This document shows positions 1-13,681 of a stretch of 64,000 bases of DNA, in pieces. The first letter of the stretch is position 1. Each line of letters opens with the position of its first letter. The translations under genes were made by a program, and so were the position numbers. The stretch spans positions 2,976,001 to 3,040,000 of the forward strand of contig JAOVFP010000004.1 in the NCBI GenBank assembly GCA_025738555.1. Direction: 5' to 3'. The DNA comes from Cyathus striatus (taxonomy: Eukaryota > Basidiomycota > Agaricomycetes > Agaricales > Nidulariaceae). The notes under the pieces are model-generated. The model ran no database searches. It was not told the DNA's origin and worked only from the letters and a program-made list of their open reading frames with translations.

Positions 1-695
1 TTCTTCTCAGAGTCTGGAGGCGAAAAAATTGGTACATCGTGGCATTTGTACACACATTCTTTGCGTCATTGGGTCAAGTCTTAGAGCAAGCGAACGTCAT
101 GAGGTGGGGTAACTATGCCAGCTTCAACACGATGCTGCAAGCACAGGCAACAATATTAAATTGAGCGCCCTGCAGGTTGGAGAGAGAAGTACAATACATA
201 CCATACCGTCTCTCCGTCACCATGCCTCCAAGGCTCCAACATGCTTCTTCACCACAATCACCCATGAATGTTGTACCTGAGAACCATGATTGATTATATT
301 GTGAATGATTGCCATAGTACACCAGTGAGGCCCACTGCATGAAAGGAAAAAATCAACGAAAAAGAACAACACAGGTGAGGGACTGCATTCCGGTGTTGTG
401 CCAACCATCATCGGCAGTGAGTGATAGAGCCTCTTGATAAACAAATAACAACAATGCATGCACAGCATTGAAACGCGCTGAAAGCCTGAAACATGAAGCT
501 TGAGAACTGTTCGTGCTTTGCAAACCTTATCATTCGCCAAGAATCACTAAATTTAAAATATTTCGTATTCCAACTCAATCCTAATCGACATGATAGTACA
601 ACAACAGTGAGGCCTGCGCCATGGGAAGATTGCGATTGATTTATGGCAGTTCTTGGGACAAGAGCATCAAGTATAGATCATGTATCATGTCAATC
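1..695. other. 3' flank of the OPT gene, no gene seen
   Basis: This AT-rich stretch lies beyond the stop codon of the minus-strand transporter gene. Only short unsupported open frames are present on either strand, with no recognisable domain, RNA gene or repeat. It probably holds the 3' UTR and intergenic DNA. Confidence 0.5.
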
Positions 696-3600
696 TTAAG
701 CAGTAATCAGGATTTCCAGTGGGATTCTAAATATAACCATAAGATCATCTAAAGATGAACAGGATAACAGTGGAATTCTCACAAGAGCCCAATTCGGCAT
801 GTTGATCACCTTTCCGCTACCTCCACCAACTGCAAAGGTAAAAACGAATACCATCACCTAGTATATTACTTATTAGAATCACTACGCAATACTCGATGCA
901 GCTATAGAATTACCTGAGTACCACCGTCAAGAGCAGCGGAAAGGAGGAAATTGTACTTCCTGAACCAGCGAGGACGGTACTTGCGTAAGTAGTATTGCGA
1001 AAATACCGACAAACAGAACGTGGTAAACACGGAACTGTTGATACCAACACTAAGGTATCCCAAAGTCCCTTAGAGACAGAACAGTAAGGATAAATATATA
1101 TTAAAAGACCGGTGATCTACTCACAGCAAAGGATGGGAGTGATGACATTCTTAGCTCCAAGCTTGGGATAATAGCGATGGATAAGCCAGAATGGCACAGG
1201 AACAGCTAGACCAATAATTATAGAAAATGGCACAATCTAGCAACCGTCTTAATGAAAGACATCGGTGAATTCAACTCATTACTCACAGCATACCGTCCGC
1301 CCGGGGCAAACAAAAGGTTTCCAAGGGCTCCCCATGATACAGCGTCGCTATTAAAGCTCTGCAAATACGTTCAGCCCGATCTACGGAGATGCTCTGAGAA
1401 CTCGCTTGCATACCTGAACTTGTTGACCAGACCACTAATAATTAGTCAGAAAAGAGTCAGCTGATACTTAACATTGGAGGGGAAGCGCTTACAATATTTG
1501 ATCCTTGAACGTCCAATAAAATCTCTCTATGGCTAGAAATGATTACTTTCATAATGATGTAATTTAGTAGTCCGCCCTAGTAGTAATGTAAAAACCGAAA
1601 TGTGGAAAGAGAGGAAATAAATTCGACTAACGATGATAGCGCCGAGGCATTGAACTGTGAAAGTTACTCTGGGTGGAAGCTTAGTGTACTGCCCCTAATA
1701 ATTATGATGCGATGTAAGCATGTTATAGAGAATGTACAACGAATTAAGACACACCATCTTCAAGTCCCTAATCAAACCACGGGCCTGGTCCAGAGTATTG
1801 TATCCATATAGCGTGAAATACATGTTGGTCTGTGGACTTCCTGGAAGTATAGCGGCACCGAGAATCTACAATGATACATATTAGGTACATTATTATGCAC
1901 CCTGACGAGCGTGTGGGCATACTTGAATAAGATTTTGTACGTTTGGTACGAAACCTGCAAGTATAAAATTAATCTTAGATCCCTGTATTTTCCAAGCACA
2001 TACCAGTGATAGCGTATACAGTGATCACAAACGGTAAGAAGATCGCAGACATAATGATTCCTACAATGAGACCCCACCTATAGATAGTCCATCAATTTGA
2101 TAGAATAACGAAGTTAACAAATATACTTACCAAGGGAGGCCGGATTTACTGGTGTAAATAGTTGCCATTGCCATTGCAAAACTTGCCACAAATACTGTTA
2201 TGTACCACCACATAGGGACTTCTTGATAAACCTGATTCATGCTATTAGTAAAATCCAGATAAACACCTCCACTATTAATTATCACACCTTCATCTTCGCA
2301 AGATGGGGATCGTAGGTTTCACCAGCCCGGTATTTCTTAATGACTTCTATGATATCCTTACCGTACCACAAGATAACGTGCATAATAGTTGCTCCAATGG
2401 CCATGTTGGCACCAATCTTTGTAAGGACCTGCGAGCTTGCGTACCATGGAAGGCCCTACCGGAGTGTTTAAATCATGTAGCAAGAGAAACTGTTCGAATG
2501 TACTGACTTGTACGGCCAGCTTGGCTGGGTCCAGTCTGAAATTCTCATCCAGAATGCTCAACTGATCATAAATAGTTCCATTCTGATAGAACAGATCTTG
2601 AGATAAGAAAGGGAAGTTCTGCCCTTCCCAGATATTAGCTGCGTAACATGCACAAAATGCAATACTAATATGTAATAATCGTGTCAGTGAATACTTTCTT
2701 GGAATGGAGAATGTACATACATGCAGATTGCTGTGCCGAAGTATAAGGACAGTTGGGTTGATATCGGGGTGAATAAAGCTCCCATTGATCCACCTCCGGA
2801 ACCGACGTAGTTCCAGTCGAAACAAAACGCGAAGGCTCCAAGGCCTTCATTTCCCGCAGCGCCACCTATATAGTTGCATAAGTGGGTGGGTATTTATACT
2901 TGAACTAGAAAACAAACCAAAAATGCGAGTAAACCATGCGCTATCTCTCTTTGCCAGACAGAAAATACTGATGCCGGTGAGAGTACTGTCGACCGAAGCT
3001 TATTAAATTTCAGTGTAATAAAATAGAATCCCAAGCACTAACGGAGCGATATACTCTGGAAACCATTCCCATATGAATATTCCGATGAAAATCGACCAGA
3101 AGAACTTGACGCGTTTCTTCTGAAGGAATATCTTCTTTCCGCGATGAAGCGCGTCGAACAGCTGTACAGTGGGAAGAAGATTTGGGAATACAATATAGGT
3201 GGGATACACAAGGAATGATCTCATGATTCCTTGGATGTTTATCAGTACTATGCCGCGGCATGAATAAATTAAATAAACATACCGCCGAGTCCATACCCCA
3301 TTAATTGAGAACCTAAACGGATCTTATTTTTAGCTGCAATCTACACCACGAGGATGACATTGACACACCAATCAAGGTAAATATACCAACGCCGACGTTG
3401 GGCTGTCGCGAAAACGTAAGAAACTATACAAGAGTTAAATCTAATGGTGTGTAATTCTTACCTGAATACCATAGTAAAGGTCATCTGCAGCAAAAATACT
3501 AATCGCGAGAGCCGACTCTGCCGCTGTGGTGGAGAAAATTGTGATTGCCACATGTTCCTTTAGGTCTGTGGAGAGCATATGTGAGGAGCGTGGAAGGGGG

Positions 3601-4243
3601 ATGGAACATGGCAGTGCACTTACTGAATGGTCCTGAGTTGACGAACCTCCAAAATGCTGTATTTCTTGTTCGCATCCTTTCAATAGGATGGAATGGCCCT
3701 GGAAGGACTTCTTCCATAACTAGCCCCAGCAAATACGCAATAATTTGAAGGAATAGTTGGCTGACAAAGATAGTCTGCGGGCGGAAATACTGCAGTGGTG
3801 GTTATAACATATTCATTCAGTCTATCAATAAGAATATACTTACAAAGATCTGTCCCAAGACGGCACCAAAGCATGACAACCCAATGCCTAGGAACCACAT
3901 TCGAAGTGTAAAAGCGGGCAATGAAGGATCATCTTCAAGAGAAATCAGACGAGTGGCAACGTCTATGTCAGTTTCTGTACACGGTCAAATAATATGCTGT
4001 AAGATAACCTTCCCTCAGAGTCAAAGTGAATTGACACGCACCGATAGGGCGTTCCTTTCCATCTTCACCCATGTCAATGGCACGGGCATCATCGTACACC
4101 TCTTCATGAACAGAGGAGACAGCCTCGATAGAACCAGAAGCATCTTTCTCGAGATACTTCTTGTCATCGAAAGACAAACCTCGCTCTAGGGAGCCTTGAG
4201 CAGGTAAGCTTTGTACTAAGTTCTCGATTGTTTCCTCTGGCAT
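696..4243 (-). CDS. OPT-family oligopeptide transporter
   Basis: A multi-exon gene for a polytopic proton-coupled oligopeptide transporter of the fungal OPT family. After splicing, the frames give diagnostic OPT segments in order: DPSLPAFTLRMWFLGIGLSC and FYFRPQTIFVSQL near the N-terminus, then LKEHVAITIFSTTAAESALA, DLYYGIQ, GYGLGGM, a GNEGLGAFAF region, WEGQNFPFLSQDLF, and near the C-terminus SQYYLRKYRPRWFRKYNFLL followed by SAALDGGTQ. Many introns of about 50-60 bp interrupt it. The start is the ATG at 4243 (MPEETIENL...); a GTG-led extension upstream is unlikely in a fungus. The usual WWGN-like C-terminal motif is replaced by MPNWALVRIPLL and a diverged tail ending at TAA 696-698, so the last exon may be mis-modelled or altered. 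It likely sits in the plasma membrane and imports small peptides. Confidence 0.85.
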
Positions 4244-6017
4244 GAAAGTACTGGTTGGTATGAGGCCCACGGTACTCACCCTTCACGTTTGGCTATCTTT
4301 TATGCTGCTCAGACAACGCCACTACGCAAACAGAGTAATTTCTCCCATGTGGTTCTCGGGCGAAACGACCAATCAACGCCAATGATATTATTGGTATCGA
4401 AATGTGAAATGTACCTGTTGGCGCAATTGAAGATAACCAGACAGTTATATATCACGGTCTCATAACTCTTTGAGCAGTTTGGCGCCAGTAATATAATAGG
4501 GGTCGACTTTAGCCCTTTCGTTAAGCACGAAACACATCGAGATGGTTATAAGGTTCTCTCCATTTGCTCTCTCCACATCTGTTGATCACGCTTCAGTAAC
4601 GAATGTTGATATTTGTAGTGGATACCGAAGCTCTTCTGTGAATTAGTACACTGTCGATTCCACGCGGTACTAATGGATATATGTTCTCACTTGGCATCTC
4701 TTATCATGGGTAGTATGGTGGTCCCTGGGATTCATTTTTATCTCAACAACAGAGATAGGAAGTAGCAAGAGAGACTTCATTTAGTCCGCCACTGTTTCTC
4801 CGAGTAAACTATTAAAATATATGACGGACAGTACGACATCCGCAGTATTCCTCTATCAATTTTGGATTTCGTATACATTGGCAGTTGTCCTAAAGTCTGT
4901 AGAATATCCAAAGCAAGAGGCCTGTAAGTATACGGTGTAAAACATGCTTTGTTTGGTTTGAGACAGCCTGATAACAAGCTACACACTTACACGGAACATA
5001 CTCCTATGTGCTTGGTAGATTTATTTCGGATTCAATAAAGCACCATACTAGTAAAGTCTTAGGTGACCGGTGACTGGTCAAGCATATACATCAGTGCTCA
5101 TGTCAATGTTAAAGGTCAACTACTTTCACGCACCAGTGGGTTATCGGAGGGCTATCGGAAGGGTATATCATCTTGTATGCAATGCCGCGGGTAGAAGATC
5201 TCGAAGTCCATGTGTATAGCCGGATATTTCCAGGAGTATCGTCTCAAAATGGACGAACTTTCATAATGATAAACCTAAGTTCATATGAGAGCACCTAGCA
5301 TGAATACAATAGGGCGGGTAGTCATCTGTGTCGCAGTTATAAGCCACAACAGGTAGATTACTCGCATAAATGACTCGAGGGGCACTTGATATCCACGTTC
5401 AGATAGATGAATAGCACATACTTTGAGGAAACTTGATCCTATACGAAAGGTGGAGCTAAGAATGTAATCTGGAAGTTCTCGTTTATTGCCGGGGACCTGA
5501 GAATTGCCTGAGAGTCAGATTGTTGGTGTCCGAAGAGAGACATGATAAGTAACCCCTTTCAATCAAAAAACAAATACACGTAAAGATGAGAATACGTTGG
5601 GGAGCTGAAAGAACCTAATCTTCGTGAACCTTCTTATTCGCAGACGTAGTGGTGGTTCACTGTGAAGTTTGCACCAAGTTTAAACTTCACGAAACTGCGC
5701 GTATCACATGACTAATTTTTACTCACGCTCCGGGCCGGGTGCGTAATAAGCTCAGATTGTCTTCTACTTCAAGAACATCAGGATGTCCGAAAGCATTAGC
5801 AAGGTGATCCCGAGGTTAACGTAATGCAGGAATGTGTTTACACGCAGAAGGTTCCATATGCTCAAGGCCTAAAAGGTGCTCAGTAAAAGCAGTAGCCCAC
5901 TTGACTAACGTACTAAGTACCTGAAACCACTGGCAATTGAAACAGTGCATAAAAGATGGATACCATACACTATATATATCACATAAGCTGAGACCAATAC
6001 GATGCTATATCCCAAAT
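4244..6017. other. intergenic, nothing recognised
   Basis: About 1.8 kb upstream of the transporter and downstream of the next minus-strand gene. It should include the transporter promoter. Open frames are short and unsupported, and no repeat or RNA gene was recognised. Confidence 0.4.
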
Positions 6018-7736
6018 TTAAATCTCATAAATTGCGATATCATCGATGAATGACCAAGCAGGAGCCTTTCCACCATGAATAGCGAAAACATCATTGCCTT
6101 GAGCTGTAACCTCAAAGGAGTAGAACTTCCAGGGCGTGAACCCAGGGTTCACAGTAGCAACAACATCACCATTCCAATGGACCTCGAAGAATGCATTGGC
6201 TTGCAACGAAGGTCCACTGTACGTGCTCTGCTGGAAGAAGGAAATCTGGTACTTCTTGCCTGCAACGGTGTTTAGTGGGCTAGATGGGGTTATCGTTCCG
6301 GCAAGATTGTCAACTCCTGTGGCCGAGCCCAAAATTACGGATCCAGCTCCAGAGTGAGCATAGAGAGTAAAGTGGAAAACTGTAGCGTCGAGGGTACCCC
6401 CTTGCGCACTAGTACCAACCCAGTTTGAGTATGAAGCGGCATAGCAGAAGTTGCCATCGGAGTCGCAAGTGTATCCTTCAAACCCACCATCAACAACGTA
6501 GTTCTTGCGCCTGTAGCCACGGGAGTATGTCACGACGAGGTCACCTTGACCGTAATTAACAGCAGTGGATGCATCAGATGGAAGGTAGTACTATCATACA
6601 TGTTAGTTCATCGTCCTTACGTTAAGATCAAAGACGAACCATGCTGCAAGTATACGTGGTAGGGTTTCCATTCACAACTGCGCGCCAGATGTTGAAGTAT
6701 TGGCACGCTCCGCCAACAGAGTCAGCACCACGAGAGTTGCATTGCTGGGCACAGGCATCGACGTCGTATTTGTCCAAGAAGACGAAGCCCATATACTAAT
6801 CACAGTGAGCCAATATAAAAAGCCAAAAGAAATTTTAAACTTACCCCGGGTGCATTATTCGCTCCGTTAGTAGGCCCGAATACTAGCTCATATCCATCTG
6901 GGACATCAGGATCAGCCAAAGACGTAGCAGCAAATCCGCTGCTCTGCTGGATATAAGTGAGACCAGCAGGGGGTGGAAGTAATTGTTGACCACCAAAGTT
7001 GGTTTTTTCAGCTGCAGAATGGACATCTCCATAAATGGCACACTTGAGGTTGGACTTCTCAGAGAAAACGAAGTCAAGAAGGTCGTTATTGTACTCGTAA
7101 TAGATGTTGGCGAATACTAGGATATTAATGTCAGAATTCAGCTCACGTTACAACGAGATCGAACAGAAGTCGTTACTTACCACATCCATCAACACGCGTG
7201 CAGAAGTCTAGGCAGGCATCCACACTGTAGGTCGAGTTGGGAACGACTGTGTAGGTGAGGTAGGCAGTCCCCTGGATAGAAGCATCTCTATCATTTGGAC
7301 CAGTGCCTGTACCGGCAAATACTTGTTCATAACCTGTGCGGATACGCCTGGTCAAGTCTGAGCGCGTGGTTACACCGGTAAGGGATCTCTTGCGCGTGGA
7401 CGAAGAGCTAGAACCAGCCGCAGTAAGTTCACCATCGACGGCTGTAACTACAGTCTCCGGAACAGGCTGATTGGGCGGCGTATCATCGTTTGCACCTCCT
7501 TTCTGGTCAACGATGTTAACCGTCTGTACGATGGTGTCGGTGTCTGTTGTCGACGCGTTGGGGTCCAGCGTGTTGTCAGAAGAGGCTGGAACACCTTGCG
7601 ACGCAGGTGGAGCGATCGAGGTCACGGCAGCTAATAAGTAAAATGAGTAGCTGAAAATAAACATATACCAGACAAACGAACCAGAGGCTGCGAGTGCAAG
7701 TGAAATTGCGCAAAGGACGCGTTTGAATTCAAGCAT
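6018..7736 (-). CDS. secreted cysteine-rich protein, fruit-body-specific-protein type
   Basis: Five exons (7682-7736, 7181-7630, 6845-7116, 6640-6795, 6018-6590) join in frame to 501 residues. An N-terminal signal peptide (MLEFKRVLCAISLALAAS) is followed by a disordered Ser/Asp region and then two Cys-rich segments around VDACLDFCTRVDGC and VDACAQQCNSRGAD, which look like PAN/apple or WSC-like modules. The C-terminal 190 residues (from DGGFEGYTC to FIDDIAIYEI) resemble a beta-sandwich, carbohydrate-binding-type domain. From memory the whole architecture matches a widespread Agaricomycete secreted family sometimes named 'fruit-body specific protein a'; its biochemical role is not known to me. 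A TATA box on the minus strand lies about 85 bp upstream of the ATG. Confidence 0.8.
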
Positions 7737-10076
7737 TGTCGAGGTGAATAGGACTGTGAAAGAAGAGAACTAGAAAAGAAAGCTCCTGTTCTGCGATATC
7801 CTCTGTAACTTAACCTTGCTTTTATACAAGTTCATGAGCCCATAACGAGACCGCCTCCACACTGAGCACAACCATAATTGATTGTTCGACATCATTGCCT
7901 CCGTTCCGTTCCTGATTTCAACCAATTTCGAACGCGGTAATGTCGCACTCGGAGCTCAGCTTGCATAAACTGACATCCACACAAGGAACAATTTATCGGG
8001 ATTAAAGAGCCCCGGAGTTGTATAGTAGTTAACATGCAGGGTTCCAGAATAATGCGTCGTGGCCATTACCAATTGAATACTGTACGCCTGTTGAGTTCAG
8101 AGAAAAGCGTATCGTATTCGATGAAGCCTGGACGTGAGATATCGGTGCTCTAGAAGGCCCGAATGAACTACCTGCAGGATTATTGTCAGTATAATGTTCC
8201 TGAGGCACGTACAGCGGGTGAAGAGTCGTACCTAACTGTCAAGCTTGGTCAACTTCACATTGAACGAGTCTGCTTGTTTTCAGGCATCTCGGAACGTAAA
8301 TCAAGCTCGAAAAGATGAAGTTCTTCACTTTATTGTATCCATGCGGTAGGTGACACAGAAGAAGTCCACTTATAAGCTGATCGATAATCCAGAATGTGAT
8401 GGTCAAGCGTTGAAACGTTGAAGTCGAATGATGAACGCGCTTGTACGCGTTGCGGAGTTTAATTTAGTTTCCCATGTGCAAGACTGACATGATGTCATTC
8501 AATCCCTTCACGTTCAGGGTTCCATCGCCGACCTCATAAAATCCGCCCGACCGTTCTTTGGCGTTTGGCAGCTCGTCTGTAGTCTGACTATAGAGTAATC
8601 ACTTTATTTCGGGCTAATATCAAGCGCTTTAAAATAGTTGAAGAGAAATCCAGTTACAAGTAGCAAATCCAAGAGAAATTGCTTTTAAATGGCTTTAACT
8701 TGGCTTTAACATCAGTAAATAGGTGATGAAGAAACGGAGCACGAAGTACATCAACATAACGTACCCGGGGATAGTAATACTACTACCAAAATGAGGGTAT
8801 ATCAGGGATCTTCCACAGGAACAAATCACATAGAAAGGGCCAGATCGTAATTCATCCTAGCTGAGGCCGACCTGGTCAACGTTAACGTGACGGTTCAAAT
8901 CTTCTCAAATCCTCTTCTTCAGGTCCTTTCGGAACAAGTGCAAGAAAGCTTTCTCCGGGCTGGCATCTTTCGTTTAAGGATTATCTTTAAACAAATATGA
9001 CTGTACACATCGTATCGTACACACACCTATATCATTACCAATGATTAACTTATGGTTGACGGATAGATGCTACATCAATTAATGGAACTTCTAGACAGTA
9101 AACTTTACCAACTTTTCCCCAAAATATACATACAAATGTTTTAAATTGAAGCAATCGAATGCACGAGGCTTTACATCAGTTTCGAGGTATGTTATACATG
9201 AAAAACAAAAGTTCTAGCAGCTGCGCCAATGATATTCATTGTTCTAATGATTAGCGGTGCCTAAACTGTCGCGCTTAAACGACGCATGACTTGATACACG
9301 ATGAATTTTGCCAGTGTCATAATCACGGATCACCCTACGAAAGAAACATTAATGCTCAAGTTTTGAGTTCATTGTGAACGAGGAACACAATAAGGAATTG
9401 TTTATGCTACAGGTGACAGAAGTGCATCTAAGGCCCCTTCTAACCATCAAGCGCCTAACGCGCGGTTAATCTGTGGTCAGCGCTAAGTACACGATAAGTC
9501 AGGTGCTAATATGATAATCTAATCAAAGTTGTCAGACATTTAAGTTACAACGCTAAGCTTTCATGTAGCAAAAACTTACTATGTATGTAAGCGGTAATAG
9601 CAAATATTCAGTGCATGGTTGCAGCTAAATGTAAAGTGTACTTACTTACCCTACATATGGGTAGTCTTAAAGTCTTTTGCTCACTCCTCCTGTACAGCTC
9701 ACCCATGTTAACACAGCTTTTCAATGCACTCAGGCTCTCCTCGCGGACCCTTATAGTAGTATGATACAGAGATGCAAATCCACATGCACTCACACCACAC
9801 ACACTTACAATATACAGAGGCTTCAGAATCATATACTCATTGGATAACAGTAGCATATAATAATCAAAAAAAATAAACACTAAATATTCTAATGAATAAC
9901 TACTAATTCCATCGATAATCATCCACACGAGACATAAGCTGTGAGGCTTAGTAAAATTTGATTCATTCTTACCCAACTATTTAAATGGATTCACTCAAAG
10001 TTATTACGAACCAAAACGAGAATATTGATTAGGTGGATAGGCTAGCAACACAATTACTACGCTGAAAAAAGTCCAT
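7737..10076. other. long intergenic region, no gene supported
   Basis: About 2.3 kb of AT-rich DNA. One minus-strand open frame at 9608-9976 is 122 codons long with hydrophobic stretches, but no exon partners or recognisable domain could be found, so it is not called. The right part probably holds the hydrophobin 3' UTR. Confidence 0.4.
7819..7826 (-). promoter_or_regulatory. TATA box of the secreted protein gene
   Basis: The minus strand reads TATAAAAG about 85 bp upstream of the ATG at 7736, a normal distance for fungal genes expressed at high level. Confidence 0.55.
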
Positions 10077-10512
10077 TTAGAGGTTGAGGTTGATAGGAGT
10101 GCACCCAAGAGCAATGAGACCATCTACATCATATTTAGATTTTTGAAGGGAATTAATATCACAAAAACTTACTGAAGTTGTTTCCGGTACAGCAAACGGG
10201 CTGCTGGGTGCAAGAGTTGCCTCCAACACCAATGACAGAGAGTGGGCTGCAGTTAAGGCCGACTTGGGCAGTGATGTCGCTGATGTCAAGGCTCAAGAGA
10301 GCTGCAAGGATCCCTACTACGGGGGAATCGGACTTCTGAACGCTGTTGCCTACAGGCAATTTAGCCTCCTTGTGTAATTGAAACAAATTGAACAAAGACT
10401 CACAGCACGAAATTTCTCCGGTGTTGCACTGAGAGTCACCTCGGCGAACAGGAGTAGCAGCAGCGAGGGCAGCCAAAGTAGCAGTGAAGAGGACAGCGGT
10501 CTTGGAGAACAT
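10077..10512 (-). CDS. class I hydrophobin
   Basis: Three exons splice to a 109-residue secreted hydrophobin. The signal peptide (MFSKTAVLFTATLAALAAAT) is followed by the eight-cysteine hydrophobin pattern: one Cys in SQC, the CC doublet in ISCC, LNC, SC, the second doublet in VCC, and a final Cys in ALGC. The spacing (long Cys3-Cys4 loop) fits class I. Intron 1 starts within the CC doublet codon (donor GTGAGT) and intron 2 lies just before the C-terminal NGLIALGCTP segment. Class I hydrophobins self-assemble into amphipathic rodlet layers on aerial hyphae and fruiting bodies. All key cysteines are present, so it appears functional. Confidence 0.95.
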
Positions 10513-12738
10513 TTCTGATAAAAGGAATGTGGGTTGGTTGGTTTAAAGAATGTGTGGGATAACGGTTGAGTAGCTGAAGCTGCGATAGACGATTGAATTC
10601 GACTGAAGTAAGAAAGTGGAAGTGGGGAGGTTTTTATACATTTTCACATAACCAAAATGGGTCTCGGGGAATAGCAGGGTAGAAGGGTAAAACGCAAATT
10701 AATTTTCACTTTTCAGACTAGAAGCATGATGTATATCAAATTTTGTATGTAAGAGGTCGCCACGAAAGCGAAAAGAAGTGAAATGTATTGCCGCTCTCTC
10801 TGCAATGCATGCTTGGCGTTGTGCACAAGAGTCCATGCCTTCAGGGCTCGTTGTACATGAGGCCAGCCAAATGCTGAACGGAATATGCTCAAGAATTGAA
10901 AAAGTTCACTGAACTTGAAGGCAACTTCAAAAGCTCTGTATTGATCTCTACCGATAACCGCTCGACTTCGACATCGAAGTTGGACAGGCCGCGGACATAT
11001 GATTGACAGCCGCAGACATCTAAGAGCTTACGCGTACGCGTCGGATATATTTAATAAAGCGCTCGCCCTGAATGTTGTCGTTGTTGTCGCTTTTCAAAAG
11101 GTCAGTCAGGAAAATTCCGAACGGCATTTACACGTTTCTATTCGCACAAGTAATGCGGTACAGGGGCTTAAATGAACGGAACCCTAACTGTTGGCATGCT
11201 GGCCCCTGGGCGACGGGAAATTGAAAAAAAAAAAATTGACTGTTGGTGTTGACAAACAAACATGGACTTCTCCCAACTTTCTCCAGACTCCAGTGGAGAA
11301 AGTCCATGTGGGCGTTGTGTGGGCGGGCTCGAAAGAAGTTCAACTGTACCGATAAGTCCACATGGCTGAGGTGGGGTATCTATCTTCAAGTTGGAGTAAC
11401 AAAATCAAAGATCAGCACAGATTATCATTGAGGAGAAAACCAACAGAAAACTACTTAGAAGCCCATCGGCGGACGGCGGCGGACGCGGTCGCCGGTCACC
11501 GGTGGAAGGTTGCGGACTGAACGATGGTAATATTTGGAATTCGTGAAAAAGACAACGCGCACAAACAAACTGATAAGATAATCACTTTCAGTTCCACAGG
11601 GCTCCACCGGACTGGTGACCATCTCCTTCCTTAGACCTTTCTACTACAATTCTTAGACAACTGCGCGCACTCCTGCTCCAACCGATGAACATTCTAGTCA
11701 TACAAGCCAATACTTCTGTCCTATTTACATCACAAACGCCGCTGACAAGGTTTTCAGACATCGATACCCTTCGAATTGGCTCAAGAGGTATGACACTTAG
11801 ATACGTTCTTGTTAATGGTAGGTAATACGCAGGATTGAGCGTAATGTCCATAGACATGACAAATGACTAGGACTCGAGCCATTTATACCCATCAATAACA
11901 AGTTACTGTAGCTTGGATGTTTTTAACCATCATGTGGTCTATACGGCACTAGGTGAAGAGCAATAAGTGTGTTGAATGGTCTTCACCAAAACCGCTGACG
12001 ACATGTACGTCGTTGACTCCAAAGCCGCAAGGATGACTTGCAACAACGTGCGTGGCTGAAAAGTGGGGTCGAGTGAGTGATAAGCTCTGCCTATGGAGTA
12101 TAGCTGCGAACTAATCCTAGTCTGCACTGCACCAATCACAGGAATAGCCTACGAAGCTGCGAGAAAGTGGGGATCGGACACTAGTGCAAGGTGCATAATC
12201 CCGGGGACGACGTTGAGAAGGTGTGGGTCAGGCTAAAAACAACAGTCATGACGCGTTTATTCCCACCTTTGTCCACAATAGGCCGCCACGTGCACAGGCG
12301 CTTTGTATTCATACCCGTTGTCCGTGCCCCCTGTTGAGGCTAGACATCAGTTGCCTAGCTAGCCTCGAATAAAGAGGTCCATCGCAGTCCCTGCCAACGT
12401 ATACCGCTCTTTCCATCGCCCACGTTCGCTACCGCTAATCTCTTTAGATTTTTGTTCCGCGTTATTGTACCCCCACCGCCCGGAACTACTGGTATTGTCG
12501 GCACTTTACCTAGGTCAAAGACAACAGGTGGATTGACAAAACGGTTGCACGGCCGGGTTTCCACGAGTTCTATCTTTAGGCGATATCGCTCCCCTTACAC
12601 GTTCCAGGTATATTACTAGCCTCCACTACACGCACTCGAGTCTCCAGTGTAATTTCTGCCAGTTTTTTGGTCCCATCTTTTTCGCTTCTCCAAGCCACTT
12701 CACGCCTTTCACAAGTTAACGATTAACTTGGTGGTGCA
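10513..12738. other. intergenic region between hydrophobin and Ser/His-rich gene
   Basis: The left edge holds the hydrophobin promoter. The remaining roughly 2 kb contains only short open frames. An imperfect hairpin around 11262-11308 (CATGGACTT... paired with ...AAGTCCATG) is visible. No gene, RNA or mobile element is supported. Confidence 0.4.
10631..10638 (-). promoter_or_regulatory. TATA box of hydrophobin gene
   Basis: The minus strand reads TATAAAAA about 120 bp upstream of the hydrophobin ATG at 10512, consistent with a strong, developmentally regulated promoter. Confidence 0.5.
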
Positions 12739-13681
12739 ATGACCGAATACGATTACTCCCCGGATGCGTATGAGAAGTATCTTGCAGGCCAACAACGGAT
12801 AGCACGATGGGTGGACGAGACGCAAAAGTATTCACCTGCGAATCCATTTTTGCCTAGTACTGCTGGGTCTGTGACTTCCAACGGGGGGCAACACCATACA
12901 TCGCGATCACCTCAACAGGCTTATTCACCCCATGGATCAGCATCTCCACAGGGGGCGTACATTGCTTATAGGCCAGCGCCCGCACGAACGTACAGTACGC
13001 CCGCGGTCCCCCAACCTGCAGAATCAGACCGGCGTTCTAGGTCTCGCTCGAAAACTATGCACAACAGCTCATCGCATCACCATCATCATGGTCATTCCAG
13101 TTCACGACACCGCTCTTCTCATCGACATTCACGATCTTCATCTGTAACTCCCACGTCTGTAGCTACTCCCCCAACATACGGATACATGGTATACCAACCG
13201 AATACAGGTGCAACTATGTACCCATCAAATACTACATACGCATCGAATGCCACCAGTCCAACCATGTATCCATCAAATGCTACTAGTCCAACCGTCTACC
13301 CGTCGAATGCTGCTAGTCCGACCATATACTCATCAAATACTTCCAGTCCAACTGTCGTAGCCCAGTCTCAAACGCAGCCCCTCGTCATCCAATCAGGTCA
13401 TGGATACGTTATCGTGCCCCCTGCAGGTCGACGTATGGAAGTTGTAGTAAGTCCTCCGTTTATTTCGTCCATCTGTTCCGTGGACATTGGAGAGAGTAAC
13501 ACAGGAGGTTAATTAATATTTCTAACAGAACCCTGTGGACTATACGAATAGCCGTAGCACCAAGAAAGATGACGACAAGCCATTCTTCAAAAAGATCTTT
13601 GGGGGCTTCACTCACTCCAACAGCCGTCGCAGTAAATCTACTCATGGCAGTAGCAAGCTCCGACGACGGGATAGTCTCTGA
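12739..13681 (+). CDS. Ser/His-rich low-complexity protein
   Basis: Two exons (12739-13446 and 13529-13681) join in phase 0 to 286 residues. The conserved-looking N-terminus MTEYDYSPDAYEKYLAGQQR is followed by a disordered Ser/Pro/Arg/His-rich part including an HHHHH run near residue 115. After that comes a short tandem repeat of about 10 residues built on YPSNATSPT (roughly residues 160-205), then a basic C-terminus with FFKKIFGGF. I recognise the N-terminus as one seen in hypothetical Agaricomycete proteins but know no function. There is no signal peptide or membrane segment; the basic disordered composition suggests a cytoplasmic or nuclear scaffold, an inference only. Confidence 0.75.

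Noticed and set aside
9608..9976. 122-codon minus-strand frame with hydrophobic stretches
   Set aside because: A faint resemblance to basidiomycete DUF6533 membrane proteins was considered, but no partner exons or conserved motifs could be confirmed.
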